Source: Photorhabdus australis DSM 17609
GTDB lineage: Bacteria > Pseudomonadota > Gammaproteobacteria > Enterobacterales > Enterobacteriaceae
Reading direction: 5' to 3'
Assembly: GCF_000711895.1 (NCBI RefSeq)
Contig: NZ_JONO01000039.1
Coordinates: 1 to 39,616 of the forward strand
Length of the DNA stretch: 39,616 nt
The position numbers and the translations under genes are program-made. Within the stretch, counting starts at the first letter, position 1. Every line of letters starts with the position of its first letter. Below the pieces are notes generated by a model. The model was not told the DNA's origin and did no database searches. It saw only the letters and a list, made by a program, of their open reading frames with translations. Shown here piece by piece: positions 1-7,336 of the stretch.

Positions 1-1350
1 GCGCTTGGTGGCGCCCTGGCCGGATTTGATTCCTACATGGGATGGGATAAAGCGGCTGATGGCACGACATTAGCTCCCACAAAAGCGAAATTACCCCAAA
101 TCAGCAATGGTGACTGGAACAAAGTGGTCCAGCGGGTCGCAGGCCAATCCATTATTAGTTCCAGCCTGAATACCACCATTAACGGCGGCAGCTTTAAAGA
201 TAATCTGACGACTGCTTTGTTATCTAATATTGGCAGCCAGATTAACGCGGAAGGTGCCGGGTTAATTGGTGATAATGGTCAGGTGTTAGGTTTACCCGGA
301 AAAGCCATCAGCCATGCGGCGGTCTCTGCGCTGGCGGCGGAAATTGGCGGCGGGGATGCCAAAGGGGCTGCTGCCGGGGCATTGGCCGCAGAACTGGCCG
401 CCATCACGCTGGATAAAACCTTCAGCGACCCGATGGCAATTCAGGCGGGCGGCAAAATCATCGGCGGAGTTGCCGGTGCCATTGTAACCAATAGCGCCAC
501 AGGTGCTAATAGTGGTGCCAATGCCGGGGAAATTGTGATTCTCTTTAACCACCTGCATTCCATGAATGCCTATAATCTGGTCAGAGAGCTTCAGGAAGCG
601 AATAAGCAAGGCACTTCTACTGAAGCAATCTGGAACAAATATAGAAACTTAAGTGCAGCGGAACGGGCAGAATTTTTGTCTAATTGTGCAGGGAAAGGGG
701 GATTATGCACACTGACCTATCAGGCTGAAATGGAAGGTGGAATAAAAACAGCGGATGCTATTAGTGGCTTAAGATGGATATTTGACTTATCGGCTGAGAA
801 TGCCCATCGTATCAGCCAGTTTGTGACGACAGAAAACCAGAACGATTTAGGGCTGTTATATAACTCGTTGCCAGCCTGGGAAAAAGGTGCCCTGATAGCC
901 AAAGAGGCGATAGAATCTGCCGGTATTGGTGGCGCTATTGGCGCTAAAGCTTCGGTTGCTTCGATTGTTGAAGGAAATAAATCAACTAATATAGGGAAAG
1001 GAAGTAATGTACGTATTAATAGTGAATCATCTGTAAGATCAAATAATCAGGTAACTATTCCTAAGTCACGAGTTGAACATATTTTCCGCAAAGCGGAAGG
1101 ACATATTGCTGATACTCCTGAAAATAGAAAATTAATATTGGATGTTGCAAATGACAAAACGGCTTTTTTAGGTGGTGATCGTTATGGTAACAGTTGGTCT
1201 GCACGCATGTTGCCAAATGGAACTCAAGCTTGGGTTCAAACTCGTGGGGATACAGTGATAAATGCTGGGATAAATAATCCACCTAAATCATATGACCCTC
1301 AGACAGGACTATCTTCACTGAAGCCAAGAGGTAGTAAAAATGGACAATAA
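1..1350 (+). CDS. cdiA: CdiA/haemagglutinin-family exoprotein, C-terminal part with toxin domain (5' truncated by window)
   Basis: The frame is open from base 1, so this is the 3' end of a much larger gene; the first ATG at 37 is only internal. From about residue 30 (counting from base 1) the text WNKVVQRVAGQSIISSSLNT followed by a glycine/alanine-rich helical stretch is the DUF637-type region found near the end of two-partner-secreted CdiA/FHA-like exoproteins. A pre-toxin segment follows (about residues 170-320), with no clear VENN motif. The last ~100 residues (HIFRKAEGH, DTPENR, GNSW, WVQTRGDTVINAGIN) form a compact domain of the kind found at the ends of CdiA and Rhs polymorphic toxins; the conserved His, Asp and Arg suggest an enzyme, but I cannot name its activity. 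The stop overlaps the next gene by 11 bases, as expected of a toxin/immunity pair. Exoprotein class is sure; toxin chemistry is not. Confidence 0.85.
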   Translation, partial: ALGGALAGFDSYMGWDKAADGTTLAPTKAKLPQISNGDWNKVVQRVAGQSIISSSLNTTINGGSFKDNLTTALLSNIGSQINAEGAGLIGDNGQVLGLPGKAISHAAVSALAAEIGGGDAKGAAAGALAAELAAITLDKTFSDPMAIQAGGKIIGGVAGAIVTNSATGANSGANAGEIVILFNHLHSMNAYNLVRELQEANKQGTSTEAIWNKYRNLSAAERAEFLSNCAGKGGLCTLTYQAEMEGGIKTADAISGLRWIFDLSAENAHRISQFVTTENQNDLGLLYNSLPAWEKGALIAKEAIESAGIGGAIGAKASVASIVEGNKSTNIGKGSNVRINSESSVRSNNQVTIPKSRVEHIFRKAEGHIADTPENRKLILDVANDKTAFLGGDRYGNSWSARMLPNGTQAWVQTRGDTVINAGINNPPKSYDPQTGLSSLKPRGSKNGQ

Positions 1351-1540
1351 GATGATTACAATAGAACAAGCTTACAAGGCTATGTTTTATTTTTTGGAAC
1401 ATGAATACGAATTGACGAAGTCGGATGATATCGGTTGTTTATTGGGATCAATGGATTGGACGATTTGGGATGATTCAACTGGCCCAGCAGATCCAGCTAT
1501 GTGGGAAGATTGGCTAGCCGCAGTTAAACGGGCTTTATAA
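1340..1540 (+). CDS. cdiI: Probable immunity protein for the upstream CdiA toxin
   Basis: This 66-aa acidic protein starts inside the last codons of the toxin gene, so the two are translationally coupled. It contains EQAYKAMFYFLEHEYELT and ends with PADPAMWEDWLAAVKRA, a pattern I associate with small proteins found directly after polymorphic toxins. No signal peptide or membrane segment is seen, so it should act in the cytoplasm by binding the incoming or self-made toxin. The immunity role is inferred from position, size and overlap, and no catalytic motif is expected. An internal ATG (MITIEQ) four codons downstream could be the true start. Confidence 0.7.
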   Translation: MDNKMITIEQAYKAMFYFLEHEYELTKSDDIGCLLGSMDWTIWDDSTGPADPAMWEDWLAAVKRAL

Positions 1541-1560
1541 TAGATTAGATCCTGACCAGA

Positions 1561-2895
1561 GTGAACTGCACCCCAAAAGTTGGATGCTCAACTTATAAAG
1601 GTGCAGTGCAGTTCATTCGGCCAGGGTTTATTTGTCTTTTGGTTACTACTTACTTACCAGAACCTAAACTGAGTAATGATGACTGGAACAAAGTCGTCCA
1701 ACGGGTAGCAGGCCAATCCATTATTAGTTCCAGCCTGAATACCACCATTAACGGCGGCAGTTTTAAAGATAATTTGACAACGGCTCTGTTGGCTAATATT
1801 GGCAGCCAGATTAACGCGGAAGGTGCCAGATTGATTGGTGATAATGGCGAAGTGCTGGGAGTGCCGGGTAAAACGTTAAGCCATGCCGTTATCGCAGGGG
1901 TCAGCGCTGAAATTGGCCGAGGAAATGTTAAAGGCGCAATGGCAGGGGCTTTGGCTGCGGAACTGGCCGGTATCATGATGGGAGATAATCTGATCAAAGC
2001 CGAAGAATGGCAGAGAACATCCCATGACAAGATTTTTGCTAAATGGGGCTTGATGAGTGGTTCACAAGATGGCCATCTGGCGGCGGGTTTTGTCTCCGGG
2101 ATTCCATCAGAACTCTATGATAGCGTGATGGCTATTGTCGGCGCGGTCTCTAATCCTTCGGAAGTCATTGAATCGCTCAGGACACTGTTAATTCAGGAAG
2201 ATATGCCCGGCTTTATCTGGCAGGCAACAAAGGATAGTTATCTCAAGCAGCTTGATGTTGTCAAAGCCGAATATGAAAAAGCGGGTCCAGAGGGAGCCTA
2301 TAATGCGGGGCTGGAGATAGGAAAACTGGTCACCGGAATAGCCAGTATGGCAGGCGGTGGCTTGGGGGCGGTTAAAGGATCTACATCTGGCGCAGCTAAG
2401 TTATCGAAAGTCATCTCAAAAGATCCACACCCAGCAGTAGACATTCGCCATGTGTATCGGGTAGAAAAAGATGGCAGTCAGACCCAAATGGCATGGGGAG
2501 AAGGGAACTATAAGCAGGGATATCCTTTTGAGGACTTTGTTGCTACGCAGATGCCTAAAGGTTCTCGATTGCCTGAAAGGTTTGAGACTTTTGATTTTTA
2601 TGATGGAAAAACAGGTTTGGCTGTCAGTGTAAAAACATTAGATACACGTACTGCTTCGAGAATTAAAAATCCAAAACAACTTTATACTTCTATAAAAGGG
2701 AATATAGATGCCACAGTAAACTTTACCGAGGCGAGACTAGGTAAAAAGAACTTAAATGTAGGGATGATTTCACAGCGTGAAGTTCGGATTGCTGTACCCA
2801 AAGCTACAACAGTAGAACAATGGGAGCAAATTAACCGAGCAATATCTTATGGCTCAGAAAAAAATGTCAATGTCAAAATTATAGTGGTGAAATAA
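1561..2895 (+). CDS. Orphan CdiA C-terminal module with PD-(D/E)XK-like nuclease toxin
   Basis: Residues ~38-140 repeat the DUF637-like region of the upstream exoprotein almost word for word (WNKVVQRVAGQSIISSSLNT), but the gene lacks the secretion and filament parts. The formal GTG start lies in the IS-like palindrome and has no clear ribosome binding site; real homology begins near 1654. A helical pre-toxin part follows, then from about residue 300 the toxin: GYPFEDF, RLPERFETFDFYDG and LAVSVKTLDT give a Glu, an Asp and a Lys spaced as in PD-(D/E)XK nucleases. The pattern resembles CDI toxins of the E. coli EC869 orphan type, a metal-dependent DNase, and related Burkholderia toxins. It ends in a TAATG overlap with a DUF1436-like immunity gene, which fits that pairing. 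It is probably silent until recombined onto a full-length cdiA. The nuclease call is good; DNase versus tRNase is open. Confidence 0.75.
   Translation: MNCTPKVGCSTYKGAVQFIRPGFICLLVTTYLPEPKLSNDDWNKVVQRVAGQSIISSSLNTTINGGSFKDNLTTALLANIGSQINAEGARLIGDNGEVLGVPGKTLSHAVIAGVSAEIGRGNVKGAMAGALAAELAGIMMGDNLIKAEEWQRTSHDKIFAKWGLMSGSQDGHLAAGFVSGIPSELYDSVMAIVGAVSNPSEVIESLRTLLIQEDMPGFIWQATKDSYLKQLDVVKAEYEKAGPEGAYNAGLEIGKLVTGIASMAGGGLGAVKGSTSGAAKLSKVISKDPHPAVDIRHVYRVEKDGSQTQMAWGEGNYKQGYPFEDFVATQMPKGSRLPERFETFDFYDGKTGLAVSVKTLDTRTASRIKNPKQLYTSIKGNIDATVNFTEARLGKKNLNVGMISQREVRIAVPKATTVEQWEQINRAISYGSEKNVNVKIIVVK
1562..1615. mobile_element. 54-bp palindromic remnant with IS-like ends
   Basis: The segment begins tgaactgcac and ends gtgcagttca, a perfect 10-bp terminal inverted repeat, with a second inner pair aagttg/caactt around a 6-base centre. 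The outer sequence resembles the TG...CA ends of IS3-family elements with their 'tgaactgcaccc' type termini. There is no room for a transposase, so this is either two IS ends left after internal deletion or a very small MITE-like element. It sits exactly between the first immunity gene and the orphan toxin module. Confidence 0.5.
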
Positions 2896-3401
2896 TGAGC
2901 GAAGTTTTTAAACGATGGAGAAATGCTAGATGCATGTTTAATGGCGATTTTTACTGCATTGAAACTTTTTCTGGTTATCGGATGTTAGGCGCTGATCCAC
3001 AAGGGAGTTACTATTTGCTATCTCCTGATGTAGATGATGAGCAATTAGGTATGGCAGTTCTTGATGCGTTATTTAAGAGTCGGCTCATTCCTTTGGAAGA
3101 GATAGATGATTTCTTTGAGCCAGAGAAGTGTGATGAACAATATAAAGAATGGATTGATGAATTAATCAAAACTTATGGTTATCGTTCAAAACGTCAATTA
3201 TTTAAAAGAATGCGAGATTGTGGTATACAATTGCTGGATGGAAATATCACAATACGACCTACTGGCCATGAAAAACTTGAGCTTTGGACCGGAAAAGGCA
3301 TTGTTGAATCTGATTATGTCGTCATTCCAGCAGACAGTTCCCCTGCGGAAGTGGGTGCAGCATTACGGCTAGCTTTTTCACGTTGCAGAAGTTATGTTTG
3401 A
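2895..3401 (+). CDS. cdiI: CdiI-type immunity protein (DUF1436-like), first copy
   Basis: This 168-aa protein starts in the TAATG that ends the orphan nuclease toxin, so it is the translationally coupled, presumably cognate, immunity protein. It resembles the CdiI/DUF1436 family that binds and blocks EC869-type nuclease toxins in the cytoplasm. Landmarks are FNGDFYCIETFSGYR near the N-terminus, YGYRSKRQLFKRM in the middle and the very conserved end GAALRLAFSRCRSYV. It differs from the two following copies mainly in its first 20 residues and in residues 70-85, as expected if binding specificity has diverged while the fold is kept. The ribosome binding site probably lies in the end of the toxin gene (gtggtgaa). 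Confidence 0.8.
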   Translation: MSEVFKRWRNARCMFNGDFYCIETFSGYRMLGADPQGSYYLLSPDVDDEQLGMAVLDALFKSRLIPLEEIDDFFEPEKCDEQYKEWIDELIKTYGYRSKRQLFKRMRDCGIQLLDGNITIRPTGHEKLELWTGKGIVESDYVVIPADSSPAEVGAALRLAFSRCRSYV

Positions 3402-3564
3402 CGATAAGGTAACAGTTTATTTTTGCATTGATTATTCATGATCTTTGATTTAGAGAGTTAATTAATATGGACACGTAATCACTATTATGTGTCCGCTAAT
3501 TATCTCGAAAAGATTCAAATAGTTATTAAATGAGCCTGACCGCTAAAATTACGGTGGTGAAGTA

Positions 3565-4071
3565 ATGAATACAGATTTCAAACAAGGATTACATGCAAGG
3601 ACTGAATTTAATGGTGATTTCTATTCAATACAAACTTATTCAGGTAACGGTTTATTGAGAGTAGATCCTTTAGGAAGTAATCATTTATTACAGCCAGTTG
3701 TATCTGATCAAGAGTTGGGAAAGGCTGTGCTTGATGCTTTGTCAAAAAGCAGAATCATACCACTTGATGAATGTGGAGATTATTTTGATCATGATGCAAA
3801 TGCTGAACAGTATAAAAATTGGATCACTGAAATGATGGGATCTTATGGTTACCGCTCAAAACGTCAGTTATTTAAGAAAATGTTAAGCTGTGGTATTTGC
3901 ATGCTTGATGGTCAAATAACGATTCGACCATCTTGTCATGAAAAATTGGAAAGTTGGACAGGTAAGACCATTTCCGAATTTGACTATATCATCATTCCGG
4001 CAGACAGCTCCCCTGAGGAAGTTGGAGCAGCATTACGGCTGGCTTTTTCACGTTGTAGGAGTTATGTTTGA
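3565..4071 (+). CDS. CdiI-type immunity protein (DUF1436-like), second copy
   Basis: This 168-aa paralogue of the preceding gene has FNGDFYSIQTYSGNG, YGYRSKRQLFKKM and an identical C-terminus. It has no toxin gene in front of it. However, the bases just upstream read in frame as Lys-Ile-Thr-Val-Val-Lys-stop and end in the same stop/start overlap as the true toxin/immunity junction. This is a relic of a lost toxin gene that also keeps the Shine-Dalgarno-like ggtgg. The protein is closer to the third copy than to the first. It probably gives immunity to a related toxin made by other strains. Confidence 0.78.
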   Translation: MNTDFKQGLHARTEFNGDFYSIQTYSGNGLLRVDPLGSNHLLQPVVSDQELGKAVLDALSKSRIIPLDECGDYFDHDANAEQYKNWITEMMGSYGYRSKRQLFKKMLSCGICMLDGQITIRPSCHEKLESWTGKTISEFDYIIIPADSSPEEVGAALRLAFSRCRSYV

Positions 4072-4226
4072 TGATAAAGCTCGGTTTGTTTTGCACTAAC
4101 CGGTCATTATCTTTGATTTATATGATCAATTAAAATGGAATGGCTATTATGAGTTTCCTAATTATCTTAAAAAGGCTCAAACAGTTATTAAATTTTCCTT
4201 ACCGTCGAAGTTGCAGTAGTGAAATA

Positions 4227-4733
4227 ATGAATGCAGATTTCAAACAAGGGTTAAATGCAAGTGCTATGTTTAATGGGGATTTTTACTCTGTTAACACTTA
4301 TTCAGGTAACGGCTTATTAAGAGCAGATCCCTTAGGTAGCAAACATTTACTACAGCCAATTGTATCTGATCAAGAATTAGGAAAGGCTGTACTTGATGCC
4401 TTATCAAAAAGCAGAGTAATCCCACTTGATGAATGTGGCGATTATTTTGATCATGATGTAAGTAATGAGCAGTATAAAAATTGGATAACTGAGATGATGG
4501 GATTTTATGGCTATCGTTCAAAACGCCAGTTATTTAAGAAAATGTTGAGCTGTAGTATTTGCATGCTTGATGGTGAGATAACGATACAACCATCTTGCCA
4601 TGTAAAATTGGATGGCTGGTCTGAAGATGGTATTTCTGAGTCTGATAATGTCATTATTCCGGCAGACAGTTCTCCTGAGGAAGTGGGTGCCGCATTACGG
4701 CTGGCTTTTTCACGTTGTAGAAGTTATGTTTGA
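4227..4733 (+). CDS. CdiI-type immunity protein (DUF1436-like), third copy
   Basis: The frame is open from 4140, but the ATG at 4227 gives 168 aa, the same length and N-terminus (MNADFKQGL) as the second copy, and again overlaps a toxin-relic stop codon (Glu-Val-Ala-Val-Val-Lys-stop). FNGDFYSVNTYSGNG, YGYRSKRQLFKKM and GAALRLAFSRCRSYV are conserved. Some positions kept in copies one and two have changed here (the Trp-Thr-Gly-Lys segment, the Cys-Gly pair), so specificity may be altered or decaying. It is most likely an orphan immunity gene maintained against foreign CDI toxins. Confidence 0.76.
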   Translation: MNADFKQGLNASAMFNGDFYSVNTYSGNGLLRADPLGSKHLLQPIVSDQELGKAVLDALSKSRVIPLDECGDYFDHDVSNEQYKNWITEMMGFYGYRSKRQLFKKMLSCSICMLDGEITIQPSCHVKLDGWSEDGISESDNVIIPADSSPEEVGAALRLAFSRCRSYV

Positions 4734-4837
4734 TTAAAGAGCCTAGGTTTTATTTCGTAACTGATCATAGCGATATTTATTATATAAAATCATTGGTAAA
4801 CAGAATATATAGTATTGTTTTGTTAAGCGTAAGTCTT

Positions 4838-5039
4838 ATGAATAGTAAAACTGTTTTAGTTGACAAACATGGTAACCTAATTACAACAGCTCTAGGAAGA
4901 ATAAAATAAAATTGATAGATTTGTTAATAGAAAAAAGTATCGTCAACAGTTGCTTCAATCAAGAAAATTATTGTCTTCTGGTGATAATTTTGAGTTACTT
5001 TCACTTTTGTATGAAGTGACACCAGTGATAATCTTTTAG
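4838..5039 (+). pseudogene. Frameshifted small gene of unknown function
   Basis: An ATG at 4838 opens a 23-codon frame (MNSKTVLVDKHGNLITTALG...) that stops at 4909. A second frame, open 4905-5039, continues with a charged, protein-like sequence (NRKKYRQQLLQSRKLLSSGD, then NFELLSLLYEVTP). The two overlap in the A-rich run aataaaataaaa, where a one-base indel would rejoin them into a protein of about 67 aa. I do not recognise it. The rest of 4734-5088 contains a partial echo of the immunity-unit spacer just after the third copy and nothing else that I can see. Confidence 0.4.
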
Positions 5040-5088
5040 GTTCAATCAAATACCAAAGAAGAATATGTGTATCTAAGAGAAAGCTCAT

Positions 5089-5394
5089 TTACTTGTCTTC
5101 TTCTCCAAACATAGCCTGAATTTCGAGGTCATATTTGGAAAAATCTTCTTCTGTCGGTACTGACATTTTTCCTACCAATACACCAATTGATCTGAGTTTC
5201 TTTGAGGATTTGCCGAGAACGCCGATTGGTCTTTTCTTAGGAATTTTAGGATGTTTAGACACTGTTCTTACCTGAGCCATGTCACTCCCGATTTTTTTAC
5301 CACTTTTTTTAATAACAACAGTTTGACCTTCTCTGACTGCTGTTCTCAGACTTTCGGGAAGATCTGTAATATTGATTCTTGTCATAGCTTTCAT
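5089..5394 (-). CDS. Antitoxin-like protein (Phd/VapB-type), no toxin partner
   Basis: This 101-aa protein starts with MTRINITDLPESLRTAVREG followed by QTVVIKKSGKKIG, the small DNA-binding pattern of Phd/YefM-like antitoxins (Ile-Asn, Leu, Gly-x-x-Val-x-Ile, Gly-Lys). The end, IGVLVGKMSVPTEEDF and EIQAMFGE, is the toxin-binding tail typical of antitoxins paired with PIN toxins. The motif Lys-Lys-x-Arg-x-Ile-Gly-Val-Leu appears twice in the middle, a short internal duplication. A strong aggggg lies 6 bases before the ATG at 5394. No toxin frame follows it in 4734-5088, and none precedes it. It may be an anti-addiction remnant or an autorepressor left after toxin loss. Confidence 0.55.
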   Translation of the reverse strand: MKAMTRINITDLPESLRTAVREGQTVVIKKSGKKIGSDMAQVRTVSKHPKIPKKRPIGVLGKSSKKLRSIGVLVGKMSVPTEEDFSKYDLEIQAMFGEEDK

Positions 5395-5547
5395 ATAGCC
5401 CCCTATAATTAAACACTTGACTTTAATTAATTTCTTAGGAAATGTTAATATAGATCAGTTCAATAAATATAGCAACTCTATTTATCAGGTATCTGCTTGA
5501 TAGAGAGTTAGGTAATAATTACCAGGTAACTGTTTACTTATATGTGA

Positions 5548-5667
5548 TATGGAGGCTTACCAACTGAATACCTTGCACAAGTTGGGGAGCCAGAAGGATA
5601 ATTACAGCCTATTGATAATATTAGAGACGAAATTATAATTAAATGGAAAAGCGTTAAAACTGATTAA
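5548..5667 (+). pseudogene. Gene debris in the 5395-5764 intergenic region
   Basis: One frame reads YGGLPTEYLAQVGEPEG, a stop at 5599, then LQPIDNIRDEIIIKWKSVKT and a stop at 5665. It looks like the end of a decayed protein with one nonsense change and no start. I do not recognise the family. The rest of 5395-5764 is AT-rich with no other visible gene. Confidence 0.25.
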
Positions 5668-5764
5668 AAAAGAAGTTAATAGAGGATTTAAGATCATTTA
5701 TTAACTTCCGATGTTTTTAATAAGATTATATATATTTTGTTTTTATTTTCCCCTAAAAACCTAT

Positions 5765-6778
5765 TTATTCATTTTTATATTGTAAATAGTTCTTCATTCT
5801 ATAATCTTTCAATACTTGATCTATTACCCAACTGGTTCGTGAACCTGATTCTCCTGTTGATGGGCAAAATCCTTTTCCTTGTAATTCATTAATTATTGTA
5901 TTAATCAATGGCATTTCTATATGTACCGGATTGTCAATATTAAATTGGTATAATTTATTATTCTGGTCATAATATGAAATGGCTGAATTTCCAAAGGTGG
6001 AAAAAGATATTTTTCCTTTATTGCCAATTATTTCAACATTATCTCCTCTGGCATTCGATGCAAAATTCCATATTCCAACACCTTGAATATTATTTTCAAA
6101 CATAAATGACATTGATACGCAATCTTCCGCAGAATAAATATTTCCCTGCGAGTTTGCATGCCCTTTAACGGAAATAATTCTTCCTAAAAGAAAGTCTAGT
6201 ATATCAAGAGTATGACATGCTAAATCAACAAATAACCCACCACCGGAAATTTCTGGCTGAACAGTCCAGGGTAAATGATGGGGATCTTGGTAACATTTTT
6301 CTATCTCCCTGTAAAGTATACAGTTTACTATTCTTGGTATTCCTATTGCTCCTGATTCAATTAATTCTTTGATTTTTAAAAATCTTGGTAATGCTCTCCT
6401 GTAATAAGCTACAAATAATGGGACATTTTGTGACTTACAAACCGCTATCATTTCATTACATTCTTCGAATGTTAATGCCATGGGTTTTTCTACATATATC
6501 GCTTTACCTGCTTTAGCAGCTAAAATAGTATATTCTTTATGAGTAGAGGGTGGTGTTGCAATATATACAGCATCGATGTCTTTGTCATTAATCAGTGAGC
6601 TTGCATCAGAATACCATTTAGGAACGTTATGCCTTCTGGCAAAATCCTCAGCTAAATGGGCATTACGTCTCATTACTGCAACTAATTCAGAATTCTCTAA
6701 TTTATAAAAAGCGGGTCCACTTTTTACTTCAGTAACATCACCACAACCAATAATGCCCCATTTTATTGTCTTTTTCAT
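5765..6778 (-). CDS. Gfo/Idh/MocA-family oxidoreductase
   Basis: This 337-aa protein has an N-terminal Rossmann fold (KKTIKWGIIGCGDVTEVKSG), an ATPPSTH strand-turn near residue 75 and the family Glu-Lys-Pro motif at about 97 (YVEKPMAL). The C-terminal part is the mixed alpha/beta substrate-binding domain, with a Gly-Gly-Gly-Leu-Phe-Val-Asp-x-x-x-His motif near 180-190 carrying the usual catalytic His region. Such enzymes oxidise or reduce sugars, inositols or related substrates with NAD(P); the sequence does not identify the substrate. The gene stands alone with AT-rich flanks on both sides, which suggests acquisition. Length is normal for the family. Confidence 0.8.
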   Translation of the reverse strand: MKKTIKWGIIGCGDVTEVKSGPAFYKLENSELVAVMRRNAHLAEDFARRHNVPKWYSDASSLINDKDIDAVYIATPPSTHKEYTILAAKAGKAIYVEKPMALTFEECNEMIAVCKSQNVPLFVAYYRRALPRFLKIKELIESGAIGIPRIVNCILYREIEKCYQDPHHLPWTVQPEISGGGLFVDLACHTLDILDFLLGRIISVKGHANSQGNIYSAEDCVSMSFMFENNIQGVGIWNFASNARGDNVEIIGNKGKISFSTFGNSAISYYDQNNKLYQFNIDNPVHIEMPLINTIINELQGKGFCPSTGESGSRTSWVIDQVLKDYRMKNYLQYKNE

Positions 6779-7069
6779 CTTATTTTCCTAATATATTTTT
6801 ATTGAACTCTTTATTAATAAAATATTGATGACGATTATAATTTTATTTGCCTCATGTTATTTGGTTGCAATATATATTTATATAACATGTTTTTTACTTC
6901 TGGATCAAATAAATTAATATGATCTTTATCAGATTTATTATATATACCCAATAGATTGAAGCATAAGGCAGTAATATTCCTGCCGGAAGGTAAGTGGTAA
7001 TAACTGAAAAATCAGTTATTACGTTTCATTGCGAATAACCAAAGCTTATAACTTGTTTATAAAGAATTA
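6779..7069. other. Intergenic region with hairpin after yfaE
   Basis: No gene is seen. A perfect inverted repeat, gtaataactga/tcagttattac (6997-7007 and 7012-7022, AAAA loop), lies about 50 bases past the end of yfaE. It has no T-run on either strand, so it may stabilise the nrdAB-yfaE mRNA 3' end or assist termination rather than act as a standard intrinsic terminator. Confidence 0.4.
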
Positions 7070-7336
7070 TTAAAGCTCAATTTCAATATCACTAAGCGGA
7101 TGACAGCAGCAGGGTAAAATCTCGCCTTCATTAACAAAAGCCAAAGGTTTACGCCGATAGCCGACTTTACCTTTTACCAATCTGACACGGCAGGAGCCGC
7201 AATAACCTTCACGGCACTGGTATTCAGGTTGTACTCGACCTTGTTCCAGTGCTTCTAGCAGACTGTTATGCAGCTCGGGAGAGCTGTAAATATGATAACC
7301 CTGCATACCATGCAGGGTCACTTTATAACTTGTCAT
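7070..7336 (-). CDS. yfaE: YfaE, 2Fe-2S ferredoxin for ribonucleotide reductase cofactor maintenance
   Basis: This 88-aa plant-type ferredoxin has Cys41, Cys46 and Cys49 in CREGYCGSC and the fourth ligand in the Cys cluster at 76-78 (LPCCCHP), giving the C-x4-C-x2-C-x(n)-C cluster motif. In E. coli, YfaE delivers electrons to NrdB to maintain and regenerate its diferric-tyrosyl radical. Here it is the last gene of the nrdA-nrdB-yfaE operon and its ATG overlaps the nrdB stop (TGATG), so coupled translation is likely. Length and context match the enterobacterial orthologue. Confidence 0.93.
   Translation of the reverse strand: MTSYKVTLHGMQGYHIYSSPELHNSLLEALEQGRVQPEYQCREGYCGSCRVRLVKGKVGYRRKPLAFVNEGEILPCCCHPLSDIEIEL

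Larger units (their letters stand above)
2875..4733 (+). repeat. Tandem triplication of immunity unit (period about 665 bp)
   Basis: The starts at 2895, 3565 and 4227 are 670 and 662 bases apart. The spacers 3402-3564 and 4072-4226 also align with each other (shared atctttgattta, taattatct and agttattaaa blocks), so whole units were duplicated, not just coding regions. Each unit begins with the last few codons of a toxin gene. Confidence 0.8.

Noticed and set aside
4140..4226. 29-residue N-terminal extension of the third immunity protein
   Set aside because: The extension corresponds to the duplicated spacer; ATG 4227 gives the same length and start as the second copy.
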